From positions 3,155,999-3,219,998 of the forward strand of contig CM030935.1 in assembly GCA_018136815.1 (NCBI GenBank): 64,000 nt of DNA, read 5' to 3'. Shown piece after piece: positions 45,971 through 62,495 of the stretch. A program made the translations under genes and the position numbers. The first letter of the stretch is position 1. Each line of letters opens with the position of its first letter. The DNA is from Isochrysis galbana (taxonomy: Eukaryota; Haptophyta; Isochrysidales; Isochrysidaceae). The notes below the pieces were generated by a model. That model was not told where the DNA came from and ran no database searches. It saw nothing but the letters and a program-made list of their open reading frames with translations.

Positions 45971-48900
45971 ATGGGCCGCTTCTGCCATCATCTCGGTCTC
46001 CTTCTCCTCATCGCACGTGTCACCGCCTGGCTCGCACCGCATCTGCCTCTCAGCCAGCACCACCAGCGAGTGCCTCGTCCGCTCTCTCTCTCATTCCACC
46101 AGCATGGCCAGCCCTGGCCGCACGACGGGACGGTCGGCAACTCGACCGAGACTGCCGACTTGGCATATTTCGACGAGCCAGGGCCATCCGCCATGCGCGC
46201 GGCCGCGCAGTCTGCCGCCGCCGAGCATATGCAGCTGGCCGAGGAGGCTGCTGCCGCTGTCGCTCAGGCGGAGCAGGCAGAGTCAGAGGCCCTTGGGGCC
46301 GAGACGGCTGTGGATGAGGCGCGGGCTCGGAAAAGGGGAAGGATAATGGGCAAGTTCGTCCGGGCTGAGACGGGGATGGGGCTGCGCCCTTGCCACGCAG
46401 TGCACCTCGGTGAATATGCCATGAAAGAACTGGAGCTGGCTCGTAGAGATGAATCCAAAGGGCTCTTGTTGGACCAGGGAGCACAGGAGGCCGAGGAGCT
46501 GGGGATTGCGACCGGAAATTTCGCCACATTTGCCACGGGTGGAGGTGAATGTGGCGTGCTGTATGCGGCGGGCGAGGATGAGTCGGCGCGACGAGGCTCA
46601 GGAGAGAGGCAAACATCGAAGGGTCTAGCCGACGCAGAGAGGCGCGCGCGCCGGCGTGTGAGACAAGCGGCAAGGGCGACCGCCCGCGCCGAAATCAAGC
46701 TGGCGGAAGCGGCGCGCGCCCGTATCGCCTACATCAAATGGCTAAATACCATCGGTGTCCCAGACGATGACGGCCTCCTTGCTCTCACGGTTGAGGAAAT
46801 ACAGGTAATGTAACTTCGACTCAAGTGTAGGCCCAACTCCTATAGTCTTACCATGTTCGATGGGCGCCCACCGCTAGTCTGGACTGCAACGCTAGCGCCC
46901 TGAGTCCCTTATCGTGAGTGGAGGGGCTTCGCACATGCAGCTTGAGCCCTGCGCCGATTGTTTTTTGTGCGATTCTCAATGTCTTGCTCTCAACTCGCAG
47001 TACGGCCCGTTTGGCAGGCTCGCATCGATGCTCAAGCTCAGGCCCGCGCCGAGGCGGAGCGGTTGGCTAAGGCCAAGGCTCGCAATGAACGAGCGGCAGA
47101 GATGGAGGAGCGCCGGCTGTGGGTTAGGGCGTGGGTGGAGGTTCTTGCCGACGAAGCACGCGCGGCTGCGCTGGCAACCCCACTTGGCAGATGCCTCGGA
47201 GATGCTGCCTCGTGGCTTGGAACCAAACTTCAGCCACCCGAGCAAGGCCAAGGCCATGGCATGGGAGCCGATGGCGTCAGACGGCTTGCAATTAGGCAGA
47301 AAGTTATTGAGCGTGTGGCCGTAGAAGGCGCGAACGCAAAGCGTGCGGCTGCCCAGACGGCCGCTGCGGCTGCCGCGGAGGCGGCGGAGGAAGCCCGGCA
47401 CTCGCGTCAAAGGTTGATTGGTGCCCTCAATGCGACGTTTGCCATGACGGCCGGATCCTCACCTGTTCCGCCGCCCTCCTCTCCAATACACACCTCACTC
47501 ACCACTCCGAGATCATCGCGACATGGCATCGCTCGCTCCCCGATGCCGCCGCACAACCCCCACGCTTCGTCCGATTCACCTCCGCCAGTGTTAGCGAAGC
47601 AGGAGCTAGCGCCGCTGCCTTCCACACCGCTACTTCCGCAGTCCCGACTGTCTTCGCCACCACTGACAGAGAATACCGCGTACCCTGCATCCGACACTCG
47701 CCCTCCGTCCGCTCGTCACTCTCCACCTGCATCTCTGAGAATGACGCCGAAGTGTTCCGCTCCAACTGAGTCAATTTGTCACTCGACAAAGCCCTCCACA
47801 TCCTCGCCAACTGTACCTACACCGAAGTCTCCAACCACATCGGGACACCATTCCTCAGCCTCGGCGCCATCTCCACCGCAGTCACCTAGGCCAGCTCGCA
47901 AGCTGGCCGATGCTCCCGCTGTCCCGCCGTTGTCATCACTAGGGGCTGCACCGCAAATAACGCGGGCAAGCCCGAGTTCGTCCTCTCCCATGGTCACACC
48001 GACTCCGCAAACGGCATTACCAGCTCGGCCCCCGACTGCGAGCTCAGAAGGATGGCGGGTTGCACAATCAATGGGAGGCGGTTTGTCTTCGATGGCTCAG
48101 CCGCCATCAGCGAAGCCCCCACCACTTACCGGGAATACGGTGGTCTCACAGATTTCGCCATGGGTGTTGCCATCACCACGACAGCCATCGGTACCGCCTC
48201 AAGTGCGCTCGTCGCTCGGCTCGGGGGTTCACTCAAACGTTGCCCGGCACCTCGGCCCCCCCTTTCCGTCACCCACTCTCCCAGCTACCTATCCCTCACC
48301 ATGGCCGATTAGACGTCCTGAGAATCCGTCACAGGCGATTCAACAACAGCGTTCGCCTCTTCCAAACAAGAGGGCTCCTGTAAGCTTTCAGTTCGTGCCG
48401 GCAAGCTCGCATCCGAGATCAAATCCGCCGTCAAATGCATTCGAGAAGCTGACAACTATGCACGGGTTCACGCAGCGAAGCGAAGAGGTCCCGAGGGCAG
48501 CCATTCGGAGACAAAGCTCGCCGATGCGACTTAAGCCGTACCCACAACGTACAGCACCCCTCAGCTGGCAAGCCATACCACAACCGGCATCTCACTATCC
48601 TCGTCATCTCACGTCAGTGGCTAGGCCGATAGCTCCCACCTCGGAATTTCACGGCGTTGTAGCTCCCACGATGTGTCGGGATAGTACATCTTTGTCGACG
48701 TGGCCAGTTACGAAAGCCATTCCAGCTATGCGACCTGTGACGCGCAAGCCTGTGACGTTGTCTCAGCCTCCGGCTGCGCGCCTCGAGTCAACTCGATCCT
48801 CTAGCTGGCGGCAGAAGCCGCAAGTCGCTGTGGGCGCGGCTGCTATGGTGGCAATGTTGGTGTTGGCGCGGGTTGGCATCTGCACCGCATGCGAGCAATT

Positions 48901-48985
48901 TCGACAACTTCTTAGGTTTGCAAAGGCTGCCAGCATGCTTGCACTCGTGCCGGCCGTCGTGGTTGCAGCATTGTACCTCTATTAG
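45971..48985 (+). CDS. Ala-rich/Ser-Pro-rich protein with N-terminal signal and C-terminal membrane segments
   Basis: Two exons, 45971-46804 and 47018-48985 (GT-AG, phase 0), about 933 residues. The N-terminus MGRFCHHLGLLLLIARVTAW looks like a signal peptide. Residues about 75-290 are Ala/Glu/Arg-rich helical segments that continue smoothly over the splice (QARIDAQAQARAEAERLAKA). Residues about 410-850 are low-complexity Ser/Pro/Thr. The C-terminus has two hydrophobic segments (VAVGAAAMVAMLVLARVGI and ASMLALVPAVVVAALYLY), ending at the stop. This suggests a secretory-pathway or plastid-envelope membrane protein; the family is not recognised. An alternative acceptor eight bases upstream would give a less helical, shorter frame. 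Confidence 0.6.
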
Positions 48986-50964
48986 ACGATGCATGTGCCG
49001 CCGTCTATCTACCGTCAATCATCTTCACAAGACCTAACACTCAATGCGAACGATTGCTCGTCTTACACCTAGCAGGGATCATAAACGACCAGCTAGCCTC
49101 CCATGCCGTTTGACGCCACCGGCCGATCCTGACCGCGTAGCGAAGTCCTCCGTCGTAACCATATTGACATTTTTCGTAATGCCTTGGTGCTTCGTTTGTA
49201 TCTATTGTTCTGGGCGAGTGCGGCTCGGCGCACGGCGGCAAACGGCATGTGACACCTATGACATGCATGTGAGCTGTTTTCGGCTCAGATTAAAGCCCAC
49301 CGCACTTGGTGGAGGTCATTTAGGAGTTTTGGGCTCCAGCGCAGAGCGCAGAGCGCCGTATTTTTGCTTGATCATAATGCGAAAGTAAGGTCGTGTTCCG
49401 GCTCGAAAGTGGACCATCGACATAGACCATCAAACACAAAAACTCTAGAAGATTCAAGCTGCTAATGCTAGCTACGAAGACGTCCCATCGCACATCGCAC
49501 TCACCTCTGTGCGCGCCCTGGAGCTGCATGTATTAGCCCGGTCACTCACTTGGCGGGGTGCGGAGTGCGGAGGGCACCATTTGTAATGGGCAAACGAAGG
49601 CCTAAATAAGCTTCCTATAGATTCCGCTATGGGAGATCAGCAAAAAAAACCGGGGGTCTTCCGGCAAAATTTTCGAAAAAGAATACCCGATTTCAGGCCT
49701 CCGACGGCCGTGCGGAAATATATTTCATGCCCCCTCCGGTATTATTTTACCGATGGCCTTCATGCGCGCGCCTCTCGCAGCCTAACACAAGCCCAACGAG
49801 GGGGCGCAAGCACACTGCGCAGTAATAGTAGCTCAATGACGGCACAATACTTGAACGTCAACGACAAGAAACAGGTCACCCAGCGACATAGAAGGATGGC
49901 GAGTAAGCACGCTGGGGACAAACAAAACACATTCTTGAGCGTTAGTACCTCTACTCTCACTAGACTTGCACTAACACGCCAAGCCACGACACACATGACC
50001 GCACCAAGTCCCAAGGCACAAACAAAACTAAGTAAGCACCTGATTATACCTCCCCCCTCGCAAGCCCCCGGCTCCCGTACGAACTCCCCACAAGCTCATA
50101 CGGGTGAAAACCCAGTTAGTCTCGCCAATGTAACCTGTACATTGAAGATTTACCAGGAAAAAGCACCAGGGGGGGGGGGAGCGAGCTTTTGCAGTCGTCC
50201 CGTTGAGAGTGAGAGGCCCTTGGGGCAGGCGAGCCTGCCCGAGCAGATCTCCGCAGAATAAGCGACGGCGCGACGGCGCCCGGGGAACCATACGTTGAGA
50301 GGGCATCCCTGGCCGAACTTGCGCCGCTCCCTCCGTTCTTCCGCCTGTCGCCAGCCTCTCACTCCGCCCGTTTACTAATGTAAACGGGTCGCGGTTATCG
50401 GTGGATCCCCGGTCCGGGGACCGGGGACTGACGATTTCCGCTCTCCCTTCTTCCACTCTCTCTTCGCCCTCTCCTGCGGCGCGTGCCCATGGCGCGCGCC
50501 ACGACCTGCTCTCAGGGGTCCTGAGGGGGCTCCCAGAGGGCCAGCCAGGCAGCTCAGGGGGCAGTAGAGACTGGGGCTCAGCCCCTGGCCCCTCCTGCCT
50601 CTCCCTCGAGCACGCTGGGGACAAGTGCAAGTGCACCCCGCCCAGCCCAACCCCCCCTCATCAACCTGAGCCCCTAAGTAGAGCACAAGGGGAGATGCCG
50701 CAAGGCGGGTAGAGAGGGAGTGAGAAGGGAAAGGGCGAGGCTACGACAGAGAGTTCCGGTGCCGAGCGCGCGGCGAGAATATTAAAAAGTTTTTTTTTCT
50801 CGCAGCCTAACACGAAACAATGGGCACCGGCAGCTGGCCCGGACCAAAGATCCTGGTTCTATACTCGCAGCAATATATTTTCACTATGTTTTCATGGACT
50901 TGGACTCGAACATGTACGTAAATATCGCAAAAACTAAAGACGCTAACCGCTAACCGCTAAAATC
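48986..50964. other. Repeat-rich spacer
   Basis: No gene is supported. Features: a perfect hairpin CCCGTTTAC-TAAT-GTAAACGGG (about 50367-50388); a GC-rich CCTGG/CAGG block (50475-50600) matching the interior of the composite repeat at about 23007-23100; and a plus-strand frame at 49629-50261 without recognisable motifs. Confidence 0.5.
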
Positions 50965-51480
50965 ACCAAGCCCGACTTATCCATGTATGCCTGGCCTGGC
51001 GACCCGGGGGGCCGGGGGGGAGGGACCCTGGGAGGGAGGGTCAGAGCGGCGGCGATGGGGGCTCGCCACGCGACTGTCCAGGGCGTGCGTTCCAGACCCA
51101 CCCCTCAGGGAGGCTCTGGGCAGGTGTGGCACAGCCCCTCTGCCTGCCAAGTGGCGAGGCGGGGACGAGCACGCGGTTCCCTCCCCCCACCCCCCAGTGG
51201 CCAGTGGGGGGACCGGCAGCGTGCTCTCCCCCATGCGAACTAAGTATAAAGTTAGTTGCTTAACCCTTCTGATTTAACCCATTTGATCCGGACCCATCAC
51301 ACATTTGTCAAGGCAACAGCACACAGCTCACTCTCGAACGCAAAAGACACAAGACCTTCGACACTCAACATCAACGGGAACCTGCACGAGCAAACAAAAA
51401 GCAGCGGGAGGAACCAAATCGCGCGTGTCCCGAAACGAACGATCAGCCAAAATTTTTGACGGAGTCTAGGGGAGAGATGG
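50965..51480 (+). repeat. Composite interspersed repeat, copy B
   Basis: It starts CCCGACTTATCC, has a shorter GC-rich interior than copy A, then GCGAACTAAGTATAAAGTTA (about 51236) and an AC-rich tail. The order of landmarks is the same as at 22905-23935. Confidence 0.65.
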
Positions 51481-51727
51481 AGTGCAGTAAGAGGCCATGC
51501 GCGTGACGCGCCACGCCGAATATGCTGGAACAGTGCACATATCAGTGAAGTGAATGAAGCATTCACATGCCGTAGTGCCGGCATGTCAGGAGGGAGAAAA
51601 GGGGGTCCCCTCACTGTGCCAACTCGGTGCGCAAAAATGATGTAGAAATCCTCTCACAGTACATTAAGGCGTGCGTCTCCTCAGCGTTTCGTGCCGCAGA
51701 TTCGCTCGTTCTTCAGGTTTGCTGTGT

Positions 51728-54372
<2,645 letters not shown>

Positions 54373-54727
54373 TGATTGATTCCACCGGCGCGCCCTAGGA
54401 CAAATCGCCACTACCACTTGGGCTTGCGTTCGAACTAGAGAAGGAAGGGGAAGGGGATGCGATCTCCCCCTGCTCCATGCAGCGCAACTGCCACCCGCCG
54501 TGATCTCCCCCTGCCCACAACAAATATTTTTGAGGGCAAGCAAGAGCTTGAGCCACAGGCTAGGGTACAGGCCGAGAGAATGAGAACGACGAAAAACAGC
54601 GCAAGCAATTGACGGTTGAGTGGCGCCTAGTTAACGGAGTGATCGCGAGTGCGCGAGCGGCAAACTGTAGCAGCGCATAGCGATACGCCAACACACCATG
54701 GAACACACCGCACCCCAGGCCCACAGC
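54373..54727. other. Spacer downstream of PIH1 gene
   Basis: A block GATCTCCCCCTGC is repeated at about 54461 and 54501. No gene is recognised. Confidence 0.4.
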
Positions 54728-55700
54728 TGGCTGTAACGGCACACGTTTGAGAGTTGCGACTTGCACAACGATACATGTATTCGTATTCGTATTCGCAGCA
54801 CTGACGCGGCACACTGACAGAGGGGAACGTCGATACCGATTACCGATACCGACTACCGCTATACTGTGGTGCGTGTGTAGCCCGGCCCACATCGAACAAC
54901 CGTTGTTGGGGCTCTAGACCCATATCTCTTGGGGTCTAGTACCAGTAGCCGGCTGTAACGGAACACGTTTGAGAGTTGCGAATTGCATAACGATACACGG
55001 ATAGATGTATTCGTATTCGTATTCGCAGCATGTCAGAGCAAGGCTGATCTCTATTTTGGAGATTGCCTGCGAGGGCGCGCCGGCAGCAAGCGTGGAACAC
55101 AGTTCTTGCGCTTGCGGGGAGCTCATCATGGAGCTTTCCTCGGGACTCATGTTCTTGTTGCATTGCGCGCATTGCGAACAACGCACGGAGCACGGAGAGG
55201 CGCGGAAGTGCGAATCTCGCGACTGCAGAACGTGAAGTCAAGCCGTCGTGACGTCGTGTCTGTTTATTAACTTATGCACGAGCCAAGAATTATAGTAACA
55301 GCAAAAAAATCGAATCGCAGATTTCGAGCCCAAAATCTGCAAACCTGGGCTTATTGAGACCATATGGGGAATACGAATCTGTGTGTCTTGTGCTTGTGCG
55401 TCAATAGCAACACGGGCTAGGGTTACATTTTGGGCTTGAACAGCCATTGACGCAACTGTGAGTGTGGGCGCGTACCTCACACGAATATTCATGCCTACGG
55501 TCTTCAGATGGGCAAGAATACAACACAGCACCTACGCCTACGCGGCACACTGACGCACTGACTACACCGAGGGGAACGTCGATACCGACTACCGCTATGT
55601 ATGCTCTATGCTGTGGTGTGTGTACCCCGGCCTCACATCGAACAGCCCTTGTTGGGGATCTAACCCCGTCTCTTGGGGTCTAGTCCCGGAGTCCCGGTAA
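54728..55700 (+). repeat. A-B-A-B direct repeat with a nested insertion
   Basis: Unit A (GGCTGTAACGG-x-ACACGTTTG to TATTCGTATTCGCAGCA) lies at 54728-54798 and 54950-55031. Unit B (CGCGGCACACTGAC to CTTGGGGTCTAGT) lies at 54802-54942 and 55541-55686. Between the second A and second B about 505 bases (55032-55540) are inserted; this insert contains a block resembling 44130-44370. A short CAGCA occurs at both insert edges. Confidence 0.7.
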
Positions 55701-56653
55701 CTATGAGCCGATGAGGGGCTATGGAATATGGAGACTAGACTTGAGCACTTGAGCCAGCATCCAGCATACCTCATACCTTTTCATACTTTTGACTGAACGT
55801 GCTGTGTACTCGTAGTCGTAGTCGTAGAGCTCTACTGTAGAGGTCTACTGTACTGGGGGGGGTACTCCTCCCCGTCAGCCGCCCCCCCCCCCCCCCCCTC
55901 CCCTTGCCCCCCCCGCCCCCCCCCCCCCCCCCCCCGCCCCTCGCCCCCTCTTCCGCCGTCCACGCGGGCGGCGGGGGTCGTCTGCCCTCGCGGCTCTCGC
56001 CACGAGAGAATCCCCGCGCCCCACCAAAGAGAGAGCCGCCCCCAGCAGAGGAGAGAGAGTCTCGCCCCCCACGAGAGAAGAGAAGAAGGAAAGCCCCCAC
56101 GAGAGAGAGAAGGGGCCCCCCACCCTCGCCCCAGGAGAGAGAGAAGAAGCCGAGAGGCCCCCAGGCAGGGGCCGACATCGGGGCGGGGGCCCTCCTCTCG
56201 TCGGGGGGTTTCTAATCTATCCAGGGGCGACACTTCTCTCTCCTGGAGAAGAAGCCTGAGGAGAGGGCCCCCCCCCGACGCATGGGGGAGCCGGCGGCGG
56301 GGGGGGGGGACGCCACACAAGAGGACGAGACAAGGGCCCCCTCGCGGAAGGCTTAGATATCGAGCCTCAAATGTGAAATAAACGCCCCGACCGATCGCGC
56401 GCGCGCACTCTCTCGCTCTCTCGAGGAAAGAAGCAGGGAACGAGAGCAACACGGGGAGAGAGAAGAGAAGAAGACTGAAAGAGAAGAGAGCGAGAGGAGA
56501 GAGGGAATAGAAGAGAGGGAGAGGGAGTGAGAGAGAGAGAGAAGAGAAGAATACTGAGAGAGAAGAGAGAGAGGAGAGAGGGAGAGAGAGAGCGAGCGAG
56601 AGAGAGAGAGAGAGAGAGAGAGGTCGGGGGAAGAAAGCAGCAGAGAGACCGCC
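55701..56653. other. C-rich and GA-rich spacer upstream of argininosuccinate lyase
   Basis: Long C runs (55870-55935), a CGAGAGAGA-rich region, and a (GA)n tract at about 56500-56625 directly before the ATG, probably 5' UTR. Long Ser/Leu-rich antisense frames are artefacts of this composition. Confidence 0.6.
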
Positions 56654-58881
<2,228 letters not shown>

Positions 58882-59834
58882 TGTGCACAAGCATTTCCGT
58901 GTACGCACTTATCGGCTTATCGGGGTGAATGCTCACCGGCATAGCAAATGGCAACGATAATAGAATGTGCTCGCGTGTGTGGCAACGCAAGAAGACATAC
59001 TGCGCACAATTGGTCCCCAATGAAATTAGACTGGGTATAGAACGCGCTGCTAAGGGTGTTTCTTTGGTGGCAATTGGGCTCCTCCCTCCGAAAATGAATA
59101 TGCTAGTAGTACATGTACTAAGAAAGGGGCGGACGGAGCACCACTCCTGTTGTGAGAGGAGTGGAGCTGTGGCTGTGGAGCGTATGGAGGTGGAGGGGCT
59201 GATGTATGTAACATGTGGAGTACAACCTCTCAGCGGGATGGGATGCGTGCTACCGGGGGCGGGGGAGGCACGCGACAAGGGGGCCGAGGACGAGCGGGCG
59301 CTCCCAGACGACATGCGACAGCACGGAGCGAGGACGAGGGCAGGAGGGACACGAGGAGGGGACACGGAGCGCTCGAGCGACAGCGCTGAGCGTACGGAAG
59401 ACACCGGGGGAAGATATCACGCGCGGGGGGAAAGGGAATTGCGCGGGAAAGAGATAGACGAAAGGGGGCCGGAAACTCAAGGAAGCACTCGGGGAGGGAC
59501 GGGAAGGGTGAGGGAGGACAGACCGATTCGGGGCGACGTGAGGGAGAAGGGAACTGGGGCGCGGCGACGGAGAGGGAGTCGCGCGGGAAGACCTATGGGG
59601 GTGGACGGAATGAAGGCGCGATACAGGGAAGGGGAGAGGGGGACCGGAGCGTGGCGACCGAGAGGGAGTCGCGCGGGGGAACCTAGTGGCAGGAAGTACA
59701 AAGATGGAAGGGGGGGGGCGCATGAACCCTCCCTACCCGCGACACCCCCCCCGATGCGGGAGCCGATGTCCGGGCGGCGACCGCAGCGCAAAAGGCGGGG
59801 AGGGACGAGAGTGGGGAACGGGACGGGGCGGTCA
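58882..59834. other. Spacer, purine-rich
   Basis: No recognisable gene. A plus-strand Gly/Arg-rich frame (58929-60104) is composition driven and runs antisense to the element remnant that follows. Three CGCGGG-x-GAGGGAGTCGCGCGGG-like near repeats occur around 59565-59690. Confidence 0.5.
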
Positions 59835-60359
59835 GGCGGGTGCGTGAGCCCAAGCGTTGGTGGCGTAGCGGACGCAGGCATCGAGCTTGCGTTTGGGCAG
59901 CCACTTGGTGAGGAAATCGGCTGCCATGTGCTCGTGGCGGAGGGCGACCTCGCCAGCGGCGACGCGCTGGAGGAGCACGTGGTAGCGGCGCATGAAGTGG
60001 CGGGCGCGGGAGGGGGCGGAGCGCAGGGAGCCGACGCGCATGTTGGCGAGGTTGTCGGTGCCGACGAGGGTGGGTCCGTCGAGGACAACGCCGATAGGGC
60101 GTAGGATCTCGCGGGCGTACGACACACTCTCGGCGGCCTTGCACGAGGCGATGGCTTCTGCCTCCATGGAGGAGTCGACGACGAGGGCCCCTTGCGCGAA
60201 ACACAAAACAAACGCCGCCGCCTCGCGGGCCCCATCAACTGGGAGAAACGGCTCCCGATACCCGCGAACACGTGGGCGCACCTGGCGAAGATATATACCT
60301 CCCCGATGGTGACGGCGCGCGATATACATCTCCACTACAAACACATCACCCACAATCAC
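59835..60359 (-). mobile_element. Ty1/copia-type LTR retrotransposon remnant (RNase H region)
   Basis: The minus strand shows the copia RNase H pattern: VDSSMEAEAIASCKAAES, GTDNLANMRVG, ARHFMRRYHVL, and an H-x-x-AADFLTKWL end. Only this 3' part of the polyprotein region is recognisable; no long terminal repeats or other domains were found around it. It is a broken fossil fragment of moderate age. Confidence 0.75.
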
Positions 60360-60615
60360 ATGCAGCTAAGCGCAACCTCGTCGTCATTCATGCAACGCGC
60401 ATAGGGGACTCTCTCACAGTCTTCTCTCACACAGTCTACACGATAAGAAGTGGGTCAGCAAAAATCTTGCTCAGCGCCGCGAGTGTCTCCCCCCTCGCAG
60501 ATCTATAGAACGTAAGAGGTGCGCCATCAACACACGGCTCGACGGTTCGAACCACACACGATGATGTCGTAGGAAATCTGTTATCTGTACCAATATGCCA
60601 GCTTAGGAGAAATCG
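60360..60615. other. Short spacer
   Basis: Contains a GGTTCGAACC-like motif near 60544, but no tRNA can be folded around it. Nothing else is seen. Confidence 0.4.
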
Positions 60616-61335
60616 CTAATACGGGTCGCCAGGCTCCCTGCGCGCAGAAGGCAATGCGACTTCTAGCACAATTTCACGTGGCAACTTCAGGATACGCCCC
60701 TTGAGATTGAGAAGGACCGAGTTCTCATCACGGCCTGTTGCACGAGAGCGCATGGTCAGAATTGGCTGTAGGGTGGTGCACCAAGAAGGCGTCTTGAGGC
60801 AAGGAACCAGCGCACCTTGGAGAGTTCCCTGATGCACCATCTTCTGCTTGAACTCCTCACTCAACTTCACGATGACATCGAATCCCTTGAACGTCTCAAA
60901 ATCGCGATCGGCCTGCAGCACGTTTGAGACTCCAGGACTGGCTACCTCAAGCATATAAGCAGGCAAAGGCTGTTCGGACCCCTCCTCCTCCTCCCAGCGG
61001 TCGAGCAGCTCTCCTAATCTACGGTTGAGCGCCTCGAGGTCGTCTATGCCGCCGCCTGCCGCGAGGACGCTCAGCTTGCCCTTAGAAAAGTTGATGCTCT
61101 CAATCACCATGCCGAGTGCAGTAGCCTCCTCCTCCGCCGCCTCGCGTAGTGTGGGCCAGATCTGCACGAATCCGGCGGGCAGGTTCGCTGGTACCTCGGC
61201 GCATAGCCTGCACCCAGCTGCCCGCCGCCCGTCCATTACCGCCGGGCGCAGAGGCGCAAGCAGTGAGAGCGAGAGTAGAGTGACAAGAGCCACCATCGGG
61301 ACGACGGGGCCGCGCTCGAGTCGTCGGAGACACAA
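60616..61335 (-). CDS. RimP-like ribosome maturation factor, probably plastid-targeted
   Basis: Two exons, 61335-60816 and 60734-60616, about 212 residues. RimP assists 30S subunit assembly. Family features: KLSVLAAGGGIDDLEALNRR, LPAYMLEVASPGVSNVLQAD, DFETFKGFDVIVKLSEEF, GTLQG and the C-terminal RDENSVLLNLKGRILKLP strands. An 81-nt GT-AG intron (60735-60815) contains no stop and preserves frame, so retention would insert 27 unrelated residues; family alignment supports its removal. The N-terminus MVALVTLLSLSLLAPLRPAV (starting at the second Met, 61296) is a good signal peptide followed by a basic region, as in nucleus-encoded proteins of complex plastids. Confidence 0.85.
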   Translation of the reverse strand: MCLRRLERGPVVPMVALVTLLSLSLLAPLRPAVMDGRRAAGCRLCAEVPANLPAGFVQIWPTLREAAEEEATALGMVIESINFSKGKLSVLAAGGGIDDLEALNRRLGELLDRWEEEEGSEQPLPAYMLEVASPGVSNVLQADRDFETFKGFDVIVKLSEEFKQKMVHQGTLQGALVPCLKTPSWCTTLQPILTMRSRATGRDENSVLLNLKGRILKLPREIVLEVALPSARREPGDPY

Positions 61336-62099
61336 ATAGAAAGATCTGAAAGAAAGGAGGAGAAAAGTACTCTAGAGTAGTCTACCAAGTAAACTATTCT
61401 CTTTGGCCGGAGCAATCGCTCGTTCCTCGTTCCCTGGGCTTGTTTGCGGGGCAGCAGCTACAGTAGGGGTGCACCATTAAGAAAACAGAGATTTTTCTCC
61501 TGTACACTTTCCTTAACCCCTCTGCCACCAGCACGCTGAGTTTCTTCGCTCACTTTCTTCGGCGCTCCGCGCTCCGCGCCGGGTCATAATCATAATGCAT
61601 AATGATTTCTTGTTTCTTATCGGTTATCGGTGAGACATCAGCTTGTCCCATTGGGTTTCTTACGTATCGGCGGATTCTTGGGGTCCCCCCGACAAGCCCC
61701 CCTCTCTGCCACCCCTCCGGTATGTAAAAAATAAGTGTTGAGCCACAAGCCACGCGCGGCGCGCCGCAGGGATGGCTCAACAGTACTGTTGACAGTCTGT
61801 GGCAACAGCAACAGCCCTCTTAGATCTGCTAACTGTTGATATTTCAATAGCTGCAAGGGCAAAAGCGAAAAAAAATCAAAACCCTCGGTTTGATTTTTAT
61901 GTAGGTACTTGCTACTTACTGTTGTTATACTAGCCGACGCCCAGGCGGGAGTGGGAGTGACGGTTGTGGCAGTGGGCAGGAGTCGGAGTCATACGAGGAT
62001 GCCCGAGTTCCCTGGGGTCGGCGGAGGCTCTGCAATCTTCCCAGCACATTGCTGGAATGGTCGACCAAGTCACGCTCGATGAGGTGAAGCTGATTGAGG
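61336..62099. other. Spacer
   Basis: Ordinary intergenic sequence with the promoter of the RimP gene at its left edge. No gene is recognised. Confidence 0.5.
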
Positions 62100-62436
62100 G
62101 CACTAGCACCTATACCCCGCGTCGGCTATCACCTCGAATTCGAGCAATGGTTACATCTCCTCCGCCAGCAGTCAGAGGCGTGTCAAGAGCGTGACAACGA
62201 TCACATCAGGCGCTCAGATCGAGGGAGAGTGGGTGCAGCTAGGCATGAGCGCGCCGGTATTCATCGACAAGGTAGGTATCATGATGCAGACAGGAGTTCC
62301 CACATCTAGGTATCTCAAAACGGTGCGCGTCCTTCATAAAAATCAGACCAGCACGAATTGGACTTCGAGAACGTCCGCCGCGACCAATCTCGTCGGTCCA
62401 GACATCGAGGAGATCATATCGCTAGGAATGCCTTAG
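62100..62436 (+). pseudogene. Protein fragment with discoidin (F5/8 type C)-like pattern
   Basis: A plus-strand frame reads SNSSNGYISSASSQRRV, then TITSGAQIEGEWVQLGMSAP, FIDKVGIMM, RYLKTVRVLHKNQTSTNW and ends at 62436. The G-E-W-V-Q-L ... I-D-K-V-x-I ... spacing resembles the F5/8 type C fold, which binds carbohydrate or lipid on cell surfaces. There is no start codon or splice context, so this is a fragment; the family assignment is weak. Confidence 0.3.
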
Positions 62437-62495
62437 CAAGCCGAGCAATGGCGCCTCGTGATTGAGCAGACGAATGAATCAGACCCCTTGTTTTC

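Noticed and set aside
47010-47018. Upstream acceptor for exon 2 of the Ala/Pro-rich gene
   Set aside because: It gives a different frame that loses the helical pattern and stops early, while CAG|GCTCGC at 47018 continues it.
58929-60104. 391-codon plus-strand Gly/Arg-rich frame
   Set aside because: Antisense to the copia-type remnant over its end and purine-rich low complexity before that; no recognisable domain.
60530-60570. GGTTCGAACC box suggesting a tRNA or tRNA-derived SINE
   Set aside because: No A box at the right distance and no cloverleaf arms could be paired.
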